From Bdellovibrionales bacterium (lineage in GTDB: Bacteria; Bdellovibrionota; UBA1018), in the NCBI GenBank assembly GCA_947380295.1, contig CANCQK010000023.1, positions 1 to 39,696 of the forward strand: a stretch of DNA of 39,696 nt, in the 5' to 3' direction. Shown piece by piece: positions 16,239-24,517 of this stretch; positions within the stretch are counted from its first letter, which is position 1; every line of letters begins with the position of its first letter. Both the position numbers and the translations under genes were made by a program. Below the pieces are notes generated by a model. It had not been told where the DNA came from and made no database searches. It saw only the letters and a program-made list of their open reading frames with translations.

Positions 16239-16684
16239 TTGGCCATGCCCTTCAGTAGGTTTCTTAGAAATTGATTTCCGCAGTCTCGGTAGTTCCTATG
16301 ATCTGGTTTGCGAAAAAACGCTCCCAGCTCAGACTTTGAAACTTTAAGCCCCGCTTTTTCAATGAGTTGAATGATGTCACTATCTTTCAACTCAAATGCG
16401 ACGCGCAATTTCTTGAGAATGGTATTATTTGTAAGAGATATTTCAAAAGCTTGAGCGGGCGCATTTTCGTTTTTGCCCCGCTTGAAAATGACCAAACCAT
16501 CGAGAAATCGGCTCAAAACTTTGTCACTGCAATTTCTGTAGCCTTCTTCTTCTTCGTTTTTCAAAAACGAATCAAGATCATCTTTACTGACTTGAAAACC
16601 GGTGAGACTGATGATTTCAATGAGTTTTGATTCGTTCACATTCAGAATATAGCGAACGCTACGTAAGATATCGTTATTGGTCAT
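16235..16684 (-). CDS. DUF1456 (YehS-like) protein
   Basis: 149 residues from ATG 16684. The frame opens 18 bp earlier at GTG 16702, but family members begin M-x-N-D-I-L-R-S-V-R-Y. It has two repeats of the DUF1456 domain (about 1-60 and 80-140), each with the pattern I-L-x-x-L-R-x-A and a helical lysine-rich end, and FRKPDHRNYRDCGNQFLRNLL at the end. E. coli YehS has no known function. The fold is thought to be all-helical. The gene overlaps the DEAD-box helicase by 4 bp, suggesting translational coupling and a shared RNA-related role (inference). Confidence 0.9.
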   Translation of the reverse strand: MTNNDILRSVRYILNVNESKLIEIISLTGFQVSKDDLDSFLKNEEEEGYRNCSDKVLSRFLDGLVIFKRGKNENAPAQAFEISLTNNTILKKLRVAFELKDSDIIQLIEKAGLKVSKSELGAFFRKPDHRNYRDCGNQFLRNLLKGMAK

Positions 16685-16804
16685 GCCCGAGCATTCTACC
16701 ACGTTTTTCTGAAATTAGCACGAAACGGTGGAGGAAACGGCCATTTTCGCTATAAATTGAATCAATTTCAATAACTCAATCGGAATTAAAACCCTGAAAT
16801 CAGC

Positions 16805-17470
16805 TTAACTTTCAACAGTGATTGTCATTCGAGCCTGGGTTTCCGTCTTATTTTCTTGTTCGAGCTGAAATTTGACCATCCCCCTAAAGATTTCAATCAT
16901 TTGGTCATGTTCTCGGAAAATCGGAAGCTTTCCCCAGCCACGATCCGCAAGCACTTCGATGACTCGATGTACCCCTTCTACACTAGAAAGGCAGGCTGGG
17001 TGGGGTTGCTTTTTAAACTCATACTCCGACAGTTGCTCCGTTTCAAAACTGACCCGAGGAAGAGAACGAAGAAGTAGACTCCTCCCCATCATTGAACGGG
17101 CTTGAGTCCAGGTGCCATCGATCACAATAAAAAGTGGCCGCTTTGAGGGCGGCACCAGCTCGCGCCACGCCATTTCAGAATCGCGATTCAAGTTAAACGA
17201 AAGTGGACCAGGAAATAGCAACAGCGGCACTCGATCAACGGCGTTAAGCAGCTCAAGGAACTTCGGATCTTGGTCGAGCCCTACTCCACTGCTCCGGACC
17301 CACTTCAAATTGGAGATGGATCGACGCAGAATCCAAGCTGTACCCACAGTACTTTTAACCTCGGAAGGATGCACGACCAGCGCAAAATCTGCGAAACTCG
17401 AAAATGAACGAACCAACGCGCAAAAACACGCCACGACTGGACGGTGACAAGACCAACAAAAACTTCTCAT
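16805..17470 (-). CDS. DTW-domain tRNA aminocarboxypropyltransferase
   Basis: 221 residues. An N-terminal zinc site (C5, C8, C15, C17) is followed by the DTW motif DGTW (118-121) with TQARSM and the later QPHPACLSSVEG. This matches the TapT/YfiP family, which uses S-adenosylmethionine to add a 3-amino-3-carboxypropyl group to a uridine in tRNA (acp3U47 in E. coli). The enzyme acts in the cytoplasm and supports tRNA stability. It sits near other translation genes, the SUI1-like protein, ArfB and the DEAD helicase, though not in a common operon. A possible AGGAG lies about 22 bp upstream, further than usual. Confidence 0.85.
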   Translation of the reverse strand: MRSFCWSCHRPVVACFCALVRSFSSFADFALVVHPSEVKSTVGTAWILRRSISNLKWVRSSGVGLDQDPKFLELLNAVDRVPLLLFPGPLSFNLNRDSEMAWRELVPPSKRPLFIVIDGTWTQARSMMGRSLLLRSLPRVSFETEQLSEYEFKKQPHPACLSSVEGVHRVIEVLADRGWGKLPIFREHDQMIEIFRGMVKFQLEQENKTETQARMTITVES

Positions 17471-17521
17471 GAGCCGCAGAGTATGACCTACTCCTGGGGG
17501 GTGGAGTCAAGAGAGAAAAAA

Positions 17522-18205
17522 CTACCGAGAAGCTCCTCCAGAGCCGATGACCTGGGCTCTCGACAGAAGCCAATCACTCGCACCCTGAAAATTCAGATCA
17601 ATCACCTCGTGTCCCATGGGGTGCTCCTGGTAGGTCAAGTCCACTAAGAGTTGATCTAAAATGGTCTTTGCGGTTCGACCACATTGAATCGACAATACGT
17701 CATCATCAATTCCATGACTCAAATAAATAGGAAAATTTCTCAGATCTACAGATGCTCCGACTTGAGGCAGAAAACTAGGTAAGACGGCTCCACTGAGGCA
17801 AACCACCCCACCGATCAGATGAGGAGACGTAAGAGCTGTAGCAAGACTCAAAACTGCACCTTGACTAAAGCCCAGTAAAAATATTTTTTCTGCGCTCACC
17901 CCGTAGTAGTGTTGAATTTGGACAATAAAGTTTTGGAGCAATTTTAGCGAGTTCTCTGCTTGAGCAGGATCCGTTGCGTGATAATGAGGCTGAAACGCAG
18001 AATGAAACCAACCATAGGCGCGGAGACCCATACGAATGGGCGCTCGAACTGACAAAACTCGAAATTTAGAATGAAGAGAAGGTGCGAGCTCAAAGAGATC
18101 ATTTTCGTTTGCAAGTCTCCCATGAGCAAAAATACAAATAGGAGCATCTCGGTTTTGATTTTTTGGGGGCAGTTCTAAATACGTCAAACACAAATTCGAA
18201 TTCAC
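17522..18205 (-). CDS. Phospholipase/carboxylesterase-type alpha/beta hydrolase
   Basis: 227 residues of the Abhydrolase_2 family (YpfH/EstB-like). The oxyanion-hole motif is FAHGR (26-30), the nucleophile is S114 in GFSQGA, the acid is an aspartate in GIDDDV (D167-D169), and the histidine is H199 in MGHE. These enzymes hydrolyse short acyl esters or lysophospholipids in the cytoplasm. The start is GTG, with GGGG upstream. No signal peptide is visible. The natural substrate is not deducible. Confidence 0.85.
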   Translation of the reverse strand: MNSNLCLTYLELPPKNQNRDAPICIFAHGRLANENDLFELAPSLHSKFRVLSVRAPIRMGLRAYGWFHSAFQPHYHATDPAQAENSLKLLQNFIVQIQHYYGVSAEKIFLLGFSQGAVLSLATALTSPHLIGGVVCLSGAVLPSFLPQVGASVDLRNFPIYLSHGIDDDVLSIQCGRTAKTILDQLLVDLTYQEHPMGHEVIDLNFQGASDWLLSRAQVIGSGGASR

Positions 18206-18283
18206 GGTTTAATTCCCCGCCCTGGAAAACGAGTCCAGAGAACACCCTAGGTCTCGAAAAAATATGGATCTCAGCTGATCACA

Positions 18284-18646
18284 TCACCCTTTTGACTTAA
18301 TACCTTGCTTTTCAAGCAGGGCGCGAATCAACTCCCGCTGATCTCCCTGGATCTCAATCAGGCCTTCTTTGCCGTCCATTGAAAAAGTTCCACCTGAGCC
18401 GCACTTCTTTTTCAAGAGCACGGTTAGGTTTTTTAGAAACACTTCATTTTTTGGTAGCCGATCGATGACCGTAACCGTTTTTCCTCCGCGACCCTGTTTT
18501 TCAATTCGCAGGACCGCGACAAACTTGTAGGATTTAACGTCCACGTCAGGGGTGCAAGTACACTCTGAGACCAATTCTCTGCATTTTTGGCACTTTTGAT
18601 TCAAAGCGGGATCAGTCGAGTAAACGAGACGAGTATCTTTTGTCAT
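18284..18646 (-). CDS. eIF1/SUI1-like translation factor (YciH-type)
   Basis: 120 residues from ATG 18646. The longer frame to 18742 would run across the start of the divergent arfB gene and adds unconserved residues. A putative zinc-binding C-x2-C and C-x-C cluster (CQKC, CTC) precedes the SUI1 fold with the basic GRGGKTVTVIDRLP and CGSGGTFSMDGKEGLIEIQGD segments, as in YciH. Homologues bind the 30S subunit and influence start-codon fidelity. The gene is divergent from arfB, 43 bp apart, so both likely share a control region. Confidence 0.88.
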   Translation of the reverse strand: MTKDTRLVYSTDPALNQKCQKCRELVSECTCTPDVDVKSYKFVAVLRIEKQGRGGKTVTVIDRLPKNEVFLKNLTVLLKKKCGSGGTFSMDGKEGLIEIQGDQRELIRALLEKQGIKSKG

Positions 18647-18689
18647 AATGTTTTCTCTGATACCATACCCTAGATAGGAGCAGAGTTCC

Positions 18690-19112
18690 ATGCTGTTGAT
18701 TCGATCTGAGATCAGGATTCCGATGAATGAAATAGTGTTCACTTACGCACGAAGCTCAGGTCCTGGCGGCCAAAATGTGAATAAAGTCAATACCAAGGCC
18801 GTGCTGCGATGGAACCTCTTGATGAGTCCAAGCCTGACCCCTATGATGCGCGCGCGTCTCTTGAACAAACTCGCATCTAAGATCACGTCTGAAGGCGATA
18901 TTGTGCTGAACAGTGACCGGTTTCGCGATCAGCAACGCAATCGAGAGGACTGTCTAGAAAAACTTCACAATTTACTCACTGACGCCTCAGAAATTCCTAA
19001 AGCACGAAAGAAAACTCAACCGTCTCGATCCAGTCAACGCCGAGTGAAAGCAAATAAAGCCAAGAACTCACAAAAGAAAAACCTGCGTCGATCACCCCAG
19101 CGTGAGGACTAA
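18690..19112 (+). CDS. arfB: Peptidyl-tRNA hydrolase ArfB (ribosome rescue)
   Basis: 140 residues, as for YaeJ/ArfB. The GGQ motif lies in SSGPGGQNVNK (residues 26-28), and the protein ends in a basic tail (KKTQPSRSSQRRVKANKAK...) that enters the empty mRNA channel in ArfB. It releases stalled peptides from ribosomes on mRNAs lacking a stop codon. The start ATG 18690 gives the expected N-terminus (MLLIRSEIRIP). It diverges from the SUI1-like gene. Confidence 0.9.
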   Translation: MLLIRSEIRIPMNEIVFTYARSSGPGGQNVNKVNTKAVLRWNLLMSPSLTPMMRARLLNKLASKITSEGDIVLNSDRFRDQQRNREDCLEKLHNLLTDASEIPKARKKTQPSRSSQRRVKANKAKNSQKKNLRRSPQRED

Positions 19113-19130
19113 CCAGTTTTCAGTACAGCC

Positions 19131-19571
19131 TTAGAACGGGATTCGATCGACCATGAAGATGGCATGAATGCTCCAAACCAGGGTTCGAGCCCAATTGGCT
19201 CGCACTAGGAGCTTAATCAGTGCATCGGTCGGTCCAGATTGAAGTTTGGAGTGAATCGGCACGAAGACCAAGCCGGTACCAAAAAAAGTCACCGCCGAAA
19301 ACAGGAAAGGCAACGTAGCCGTCCAAAACCCAATCTGTTCGTGAAACAGAAAAAACAGCCCAGCTCCTGTCAGTAATTCCACAAGCATGACTGGAAAAAC
19401 GACCCAAGTAATTCGACTTGAATGAGCTTGGTGAAATTTTGAGAAACTCTCGTCTGGCACATAGCTCATGAGTGGATAATGAACCACTTGAATCAACCAA
19501 ATGAGTCCCGTCATGAAAAAAGTCGAAGCTAAATTCAAAGTCCAAAGTGTTTTCAGCGAATCATTAATCAT
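19131..19571 (-). CDS. Four-segment integral membrane protein, unknown function
   Basis: 146 residues with four hydrophobic segments (about 8-30, 53-76, 80-106 and 124-141). Conserved-looking points are QVVHYPLM near the first segment, a polar loop FHQAHSSRITW, PVMLVELLTG, and NWARTLVW near the C-terminus. The pattern fits an uncharacterised family of small inner-membrane proteins with a conserved histidine and an N-W-x-R-T end; I do not know a function. It converges with arfB, 18 bp apart. Confidence 0.7.
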   Translation of the reverse strand: MINDSLKTLWTLNLASTFFMTGLIWLIQVVHYPLMSYVPDESFSKFHQAHSSRITWVVFPVMLVELLTGAGLFFLFHEQIGFWTATLPFLFSAVTFFGTGLVFVPIHSKLQSGPTDALIKLLVRANWARTLVWSIHAIFMVDRIPF

Positions 19572-19722
19572 TGGCCCTACTTTTAAGCAATGAATGCTCT
19601 TTAACGGAAGACTTTGAGAATTCCCTAGTAAACCTTGTTCTTAACTCGTATTGTATGAACCAGAAACCCATCATACTCTTCAGAGCACTTAGAGAACTTC
19701 CCCGCTCTGAGAAGGATTAAAA

Positions 19723-20076
19723 ATGAACTCATCAGAACTGCAAAACTATGTCCTACCTATCCTGCTATTTGGCTTTTTTGGATGGAAGTTTCTCAGGTCA
19801 AGTCTAGCACGAAGACAGCTACCAGCACTTCTTTCTCAAGGAGCGGTCATCGTAGACGTTCGCAGCCGTGCAGAATTCCTGAGTGGTGCCCGCGATGGGA
19901 GCATCAATATCCCTTTGGATCACCTAGAAAAGGAATCGGAAAAGCTGGATCCAAAGAAACCCATCGTGCTGTGCTGCGCGTCAGGGACTCGAAGCTCCAT
20001 GGCCGCTTCAATTCTAAAAAAGAAGGGCTTCAAAAACATCCTCAATGCCGGAGCCTGGAGAAACACGGTTTTATAG
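19723..20076 (+). CDS. Membrane-anchored rhodanese-domain protein
   Basis: 117 residues. One N-terminal membrane segment (about 9-27) is followed by a single rhodanese domain, with VDVRSRAEF at 44-52 and the active-site loop CASGTR (catalytic C85) near the end. Single-domain rhodaneses move sulfane sulfur or act in redox. Here the domain is tethered to the inner membrane. AGAAGGA precedes the ATG, and a stem-loop (CAGAGC/GCTCTG, about 19682-19708) lies in the leader. The C-terminus is short, ending NAGAWRNTVL. Confidence 0.85.
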   Translation: MNSSELQNYVLPILLFGFFGWKFLRSSLARRQLPALLSQGAVIVDVRSRAEFLSGARDGSINIPLDHLEKESEKLDPKKPIVLCCASGTRSSMAASILKKKGFKNILNAGAWRNTVL

Positions 20077-20116
20077 CAAACTGAGTCTCTTGAACTCTGA
20101 AGTTTGCAGCGAGTAA

Positions 20117-20569
20117 CTAGGAGACGACCAAACCCTCTTCATCGCCTTGAAATTGAATCTTTTCCTCTTGCGGCTCGGATTGACTCGGCTCGCGCATCTC
20201 AGTACGTAGCTTTTCAGAAACGCCCTTCAATAGCTTGATTGACTTTGACTTGTCTGGATATTTTCTAATCTGAGAGAAAAAATACTCAATGTCTGTATGT
20301 TCTTCGAGCAGCTCCGCCCATCTTTTCTCACTCCAACTTAAAATCTCAGCACCTAGCACCTTACCCATGTCAGGTTTCGAAAGGCGATCTTTTAGCTCTA
20401 ATTCGAACTTAAGAATTCTTCGAGCGACTTCCCCTTCAAAGCTCACTTTAACCGAAGGACTCTTGTCTTCTAAAGACTGAGATGAAGCATTGGGGCCGTT
20501 CAGTTGAGACAGGTCTTTGGATGCTTTTTTCGGCTTTCGCTCGATCTGCACTTCTTCTTGAATATCCAC
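20117..20569 (-). CDS. Charged hypothetical protein
   Basis: 150 residues from a GTG start with CGAGGA 9 bp upstream. The N-terminal 40 residues are Ser/Lys-rich and look disordered. The middle (VARRILKFELELKDRLSKP ... WAELLEEHTDIEYFFSQIRKY) is predicted helical, and the tail is acidic. No domain recognised. It converges with the rhodanese gene, 40 bp apart. Confidence 0.5.
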   Translation of the reverse strand: MDIQEEVQIERKPKKASKDLSQLNGPNASSQSLEDKSPSVKVSFEGEVARRILKFELELKDRLSKPDMGKVLGAEILSWSEKRWAELLEEHTDIEYFFSQIRKYPDKSKSIKLLKGVSEKLRTEMREPSQSEPQEEKIQFQGDEEGLVVS

Positions 20570-20820
20570 TTTTAAATCCTCGTGTGAATGGGCTGATATT
20601 GAAATTATTTCTCAGCTAGATGATCAATACCCACGCTCAGTGTCAATAAAATTGAGAATATAATTTTTGGCACAGGATCACAATTTGGGTTGCTCCTTTA
20701 TGGAACCAACGAATCGATCAATACTCACCAGGAGTCAAATTTTGGCTGAAATTATGCAGATCTAATCATTTTTATCTAATCGATGAGCGAAATTATTCCC
20801 TTAACCGTGAGAGGCTCGAC
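20570..20820. other. 251-bp intergenic region between divergent genes
   Basis: AT-rich. It must hold the promoters of the minus-strand hypothetical gene and the plus-strand PRC-barrel gene. A GAGAGG near 20807 serves as the ribosome-binding site for the TTG start. I saw no repeat, hairpin or RNA gene. Confidence 0.4.
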
Positions 20821-21564
20821 TTGATTACTACATTCAAAAGCTGCTCGAAAGTCCGAATTTTAACTGGGGGACACTTTCTGGGCAGAATTGGCGATTTTAT
20901 TTTTGAAGATGATTCCTGGGAAATTCGATTTTATCTTATTAGAAAAACTGGACTGTTCAGTTCGCGCTTTATTATTCAGCCGAGCACACTGGGAGATTTA
21001 GCGAGAGGTTTCTCAACGGGCGGGCTCTCGGTAGAGCGAAAGCCCTTAGAAAACGCCCCAAGCCTCGAAACCCATCGCCCATTGAATGCTCAATTCGTCC
21101 CGGGTGAATCCATCTACCATTGGCCCAACTACCCAGACGCTGGTGGGATTTGGGGTGTCGCGCCTCATCTTTCAGGCATTTTTACAAATAGGGAGAGCGA
21201 CCGTAAGAATGACTTGCACCTCCGAACTAAGCGGGACTTGATTGGTCTTGAGATTCACTCGCGAGGGATACCCATAGGCCGGGTTTCAGATTGTCTGATC
21301 GAGTCTGAAAATTCGATGATTCGATATCTGGTCATCCAAGATCAAAAATTTCACTCAGGTCGCTACCTCCTGATTGCTCCAGACTGGATTGAGTCCCTAT
21401 CTTACCAGGATCGACACGCATCTGTGAACATCGACCTGTCATTGTTTGAAACAGCCCCCTCCTATCAGCCCAGACTAGGAATTGACCGTAAGACTGAAGA
21501 AGTAATTTTTGCCCATTTTAGGCGCTCCCCTTACTGGACAGAAGAGAAAGAAGCCGCAGCCTAA
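20821..21564 (+). CDS. Protein with two PRC-barrel domains
   Basis: 247 residues from TTG 20821, with GAGAGG upstream. An N-terminal barrel-like part (RILTGGHFLGRIGDFIFED, WEIRFYLIRKTG, about 12-42) and a second (LIGLEIHSRGIPIGRVSDCLIES, about 139-161) match the PRC-barrel pattern G-x-x-I/V-x-D-x-x-F/L. PRC-barrel proteins act in RNA processing (RimM) or as small regulatory/ion-binding modules. The link between domains is Gly/Pro-rich. The residues around YLVIQDQKFHSGRYLLI fit the family's ILV-rich strands. The partner is unknown. Confidence 0.7.
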   Translation: MITTFKSCSKVRILTGGHFLGRIGDFIFEDDSWEIRFYLIRKTGLFSSRFIIQPSTLGDLARGFSTGGLSVERKPLENAPSLETHRPLNAQFVPGESIYHWPNYPDAGGIWGVAPHLSGIFTNRESDRKNDLHLRTKRDLIGLEIHSRGIPIGRVSDCLIESENSMIRYLVIQDQKFHSGRYLLIAPDWIESLSYQDRHASVNIDLSLFETAPSYQPRLGIDRKTEEVIFAHFRRSPYWTEEKEAAA

Positions 21565-21648
21565 TGAACTGCCAACCTTTTGTTTTGCTTCTCACCTGCA
21601 GGTGGCATGGGGGTTGCTCTTTTTCTGAAAAAAATGAGGTAAATCATT

Positions 21649-22209
21649 ATGGAAAAGAAAATTTCGGTCATTGTAGGTAGTTTGAGGAGAGAATCTTACA
21701 ATCGCAGAATGGCTAATGCCCTCGCTGGCGTTGCTCCCAAATCCCTCCAACTTAATATTTTAGAAATCGGCAACCTCCCGCTTTATAATCAGGATCTGGA
21801 CGATCACCCACCTACTCAATGGTCAGAGTTCAGAAAAAAACTGTATGATGGCGATGGTTTTTTATTCGTTACTCCCGAATATAATCGCTCGATTCCGGGA
21901 GTCCTGAAAAATGCGATTGACGTCGGCTCACGGCCCTATGGCAGAAATGCGTGGGAGGGAAAGCCTGGCGCAGTCGTCAGTGTTTCGCCAGGTGCAATCG
22001 GTGGCTTCGGCGCAAATCACCACCTGAGGCAGACCCTCGTCTTTTTGAACGTTCCGTGCATGCAACAGCCAGAAGCCTACATCGGAAATGCTTCAAACCT
22101 ATTTGGATCGAACGGCGAACTTCAAAATGACTCGACCCGAAAGCTCATCACTGCTTACATGAGCGCTTTTGCAAACTGGGTAGAAACGCTGACAAAACCT
22201 CGTCTTTGA
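21649..22209 (+). CDS. NADPH-dependent FMN reductase
   Basis: 186 residues with the flavodoxin-like fold of the ChrR/YieF family: GSLRRESYNR (11-20, phosphate loop for FMN), TPEYNRSIPGVLKNAID (74-90) and VSPGAIGGFGA (about 112-122). These enzymes reduce FMN, quinones or chromate with NAD(P)H in the cytoplasm and protect against oxidative stress. TGAGGT (21635-21640) precedes the ATG. A 12-bp palindrome CACCTGCAGGTG (21593-21604) lies upstream, possibly an operator. Confidence 0.88.
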   Translation: MEKKISVIVGSLRRESYNRRMANALAGVAPKSLQLNILEIGNLPLYNQDLDDHPPTQWSEFRKKLYDGDGFLFVTPEYNRSIPGVLKNAIDVGSRPYGRNAWEGKPGAVVSVSPGAIGGFGANHHLRQTLVFLNVPCMQQPEAYIGNASNLFGSNGELQNDSTRKLITAYMSAFANWVETLTKPRL

Positions 22210-22215
22210 TCATAC

Positions 22216-22809
22216 TTATTTACAAGAGCCTTCTTTGCCACAATCCAACAAAGAAGATTTTAAGTCACGGTCAGTGGGATTAGGCCCCAACCAGCTCGAA
22301 AGCAGGACCCTATTCAAGTCTTTTCCGCCTTGGATCATTTGCGCCGGAAAACTACCCCACTCCACACGAACGGAGTCAGCAAGAAAAACATAGTTCACAT
22401 GATCACCGGACTTAGCCCCGTGCGTCGCCAAGAGAAACTGAGCAAAGACAGGAGCTAGGCGCTCGCACTCGCCCTTACAATTTTTTTGAAAGCCCTCTTT
22501 CCATGTTTCTCGAATCTTTTCTGCATCGACATCCCGCAGAAAAACAGTGTCCATCTCCTTAGTCGCTTTTGGATCTGAGTTCAAAATATGATCATCATCT
22601 TGAGATTTTTCAGAAACGTATAATGCTCCAGTGTAAACCTTAACCTTAAAGAGCGTAGCTTTTCGTACTCCGACACCATTCAAAACCAGAGTTTGATCAC
22701 CCACCTTTTTTTGCGCCGGGAACTGAGCTCCAACTACTTCTGACGCGCGGGCTTCGGTTATAAAAATAGACAAAAAGATACCTAATTTAAAAAAATATAT
22801 ATTCTTCAT
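22216..22809 (-). CDS. Secreted chalcone-isomerase-like protein
   Basis: 197 residues with a signal peptide (KNIYFFKLGIFLSIFITEARA). The mature protein fits the chalcone-isomerase-like family (Chalcone_3): VGVRKATLFKVKVYTGALYVSEKS (about 47-70), DAEKIRETWKEGF, and GDHVNYVFLADSVRVEW. Bacterial members are periplasmic and lack known isomerase activity; they may bind fatty acids or other small ligands. The C-terminal cysteines (KEGSCK, DCGK) may form a disulfide. It converges with the FMN reductase gene. Confidence 0.8.
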   Translation of the reverse strand: MKNIYFFKLGIFLSIFITEARASEVVGAQFPAQKKVGDQTLVLNGVGVRKATLFKVKVYTGALYVSEKSQDDDHILNSDPKATKEMDTVFLRDVDAEKIRETWKEGFQKNCKGECERLAPVFAQFLLATHGAKSGDHVNYVFLADSVRVEWGSFPAQMIQGGKDLNRVLLSSWLGPNPTDRDLKSSLLDCGKEGSCK

Positions 22810-22962
22810 AAGATAAAAATCTAATCTAAAAAGCCAAGTGCGTCAAAGAATTCTAGATTTAAATCAAAAAATTCCACACCTCTTTATGGGAATCTTGCAC
22901 GAGAATTGAAGGGTCAAAGCCGATTCGCACATTTTTCCAACTCCTCACTGGCGAGGTAAGCC

Positions 22963-23331
22963 ATGAATTTAAGTCCAAGCTGCAAAACAATTTTAATTGT
23001 AGAAGATGACGCGGTTATTCGTGAGACCATTCAAATCGCCCTCGAAATGGATGGATATAAAGTTTTTACAGCTAAAAATGGAGAAGAAGGAATGAGTCTC
23101 CTTTCAACTATTGAACGACCTTGCCTGATTTTACTTGATCTAATGATGCCCGTCATGGACGGATTCGAATTCATTAGGAGACTTGAAAAAGATTTGAAGC
23201 TTGCCACAATTCCTGTTGTCATCGTAACGGCATTTGACGAAAAAGCGAGAGGGATTCACGCCTCTGGCATACTTAAGAAACCCTTGAGCTTGGTCGCATT
23301 AACAAAAACAGTTGCCCAATGGTGCAACTAG
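22963..23331 (+). CDS. CheY-like response regulator
   Basis: 122 residues, a single receiver domain. The acid pocket is E14, D15 and D16 (VEDD), the phosphate acceptor is D59 (LILLDLMMP), with T89 (VVIVTA) and K105/K106 (ILKKP). There is no output domain, so it works by protein contact. A sensor histidine kinase gene starts 17 bp after the stop, so the two are likely a pair. GAGG lies upstream at 22951-22954. Confidence 0.93.
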   Translation: MNLSPSCKTILIVEDDAVIRETIQIALEMDGYKVFTAKNGEEGMSLLSTIERPCLILLDLMMPVMDGFEFIRRLEKDLKLATIPVVIVTAFDEKARGIHASGILKKPLSLVALTKTVAQWCN

Positions 23332-23347
23332 CCCATCGAGTCGATGA

Positions 23348-24517
23348 GTGGCAAAAAAAAAAGAAAAACAAATCCAGACCTTCTTCGAATCCATTTTTGA
23401 AAACATACCCGATATGGTCTTCATTAAGGAGGCCGAGAATCTTCGGTTCGTTCGAATTAATAAGGCAGGAGAAGATTTGTTGGGCCTTTCTAAAGACGAG
23501 ATCATCGGTCGAAACGACTATGACTTTTTTCCAAAACAACAGGCTGATTTTTTTACCTCAAAGGATCGTTCTGTTTTCCTATCTAATGAACTCCTCGACA
23601 TCCCCGAGGAAGTGGTTCACACTCGACTCAAGGGAGAGCGGATACTTCACACTAAAAAACTACCCATTCTAGACTCAAACGGAAAGCCGAAATATTTGCT
23701 AGGAATATCTGAAGACATCACCGACAAAAAGGCGTTAGAGGCCCTGCGGTTCCAACTCCTTCAAGAAAAACTTGCCCACGAGGAAACTCTAAAGGGAATT
23801 CGTCTTCAGGATAATTTTATCTCGCTCGCTTCTCACGAACTCAGGACGCCGATCACTGCGCTTAAATTGCAACTTGAAATGATCCTAAAATCACTCGATC
23901 GTATCGAGTTTTCCAAAAAAGAAACATTCCTTGAACTCATTCAGAGTTCTCAACAGCAATTAGATCGCTTCTCACAATTATCAGACGAGATTCTTGAGAT
24001 TTCTCGAATCCATTCGGGCCGCCTCAAACTGGAGATTCAGGACGTCAACCTGACTGAGGTCATCTTGGAGGTATTAGATCAGTGCGGGGATGATTTGGCT
24101 CAATCTGGATGTTCGGTAGCGACCACACTCGACAGCTCCATTCATGGACAGTGGGATCGATCGAGAATAAAACAGGTCATTTACCAGCTCCTCAGTAATG
24201 CGATAAAATACGGAGCCGGAAAAATGATAGAAATTAAAACATCGCTCGACTCAAAAACGATCTTCATTTCAGTGAAAGATCATGGGGTCGGTATCGCTCA
24301 CGAGGACCATGAAAAAATATTTAATCGATTTGAGCGAACGTCAATGATTACCCAGTTTCGGGGATTGGGTCTTGGATTGTACATTTCCCGTCAGATTATT
24401 GCAGCCCACGGTGGAAAAATAGGAGTCAAAAGCGAGCTAGGTGAAGGCGCGACTTTTACGGTCGAACTCCCCACTCAGGCTCGAGCAGAGAGCTTAGATC
24501 CCAAATACTCCTCATAA
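23348..24517 (+). CDS. PAS-domain sensor histidine kinase
   Basis: 389 residues. A PAS domain (about 11-125) ends with the typical LLGISEDITDKK. The dimerisation domain holds H163 in ASHELRTP. The kinase domain has the N-box (QLLSNAIKYG, N284), DHGVG (311-315), FNRFERT (325-331) and GLGLGL (339-344). There is no membrane segment, so it senses a cytoplasmic signal. Start GTG 23348 is in frame, but the next bases hold ten A residues. An ATG at 23344 is out of frame, and one A fewer would put it in frame. The 3' end overlaps the convergent ABC-F gene by 43 bp. Confidence 0.9.
   Translation: MAKKKEKQIQTFFESIFENIPDMVFIKEAENLRFVRINKAGEDLLGLSKDEIIGRNDYDFFPKQQADFFTSKDRSVFLSNELLDIPEEVVHTRLKGERILHTKKLPILDSNGKPKYLLGISEDITDKKALEALRFQLLQEKLAHEETLKGIRLQDNFISLASHELRTPITALKLQLEMILKSLDRIEFSKKETFLELIQSSQQQLDRFSQLSDEILEISRIHSGRLKLEIQDVNLTEVILEVLDQCGDDLAQSGCSVATTLDSSIHGQWDRSRIKQVIYQLLSNAIKYGAGKMIEIKTSLDSKTIFISVKDHGVGIAHEDHEKIFNRFERTSMITQFRGLGLGLYISRQIIAAHGGKIGVKSELGEGATFTVELPTQARAESLDPKYSS

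Noticed and set aside
16685..16702. Six extra residues at the start of the DUF1456 protein
   Set aside because: The family begins at M-x-N-D-I-L-R-S-V-R-Y, which corresponds to ATG 16684.
18647..18742. Longer start for the SUI1-like protein
   Set aside because: It would overlap the start of arfB on the other strand, and the added residues are not conserved-looking; ATG 18646 matches the family.
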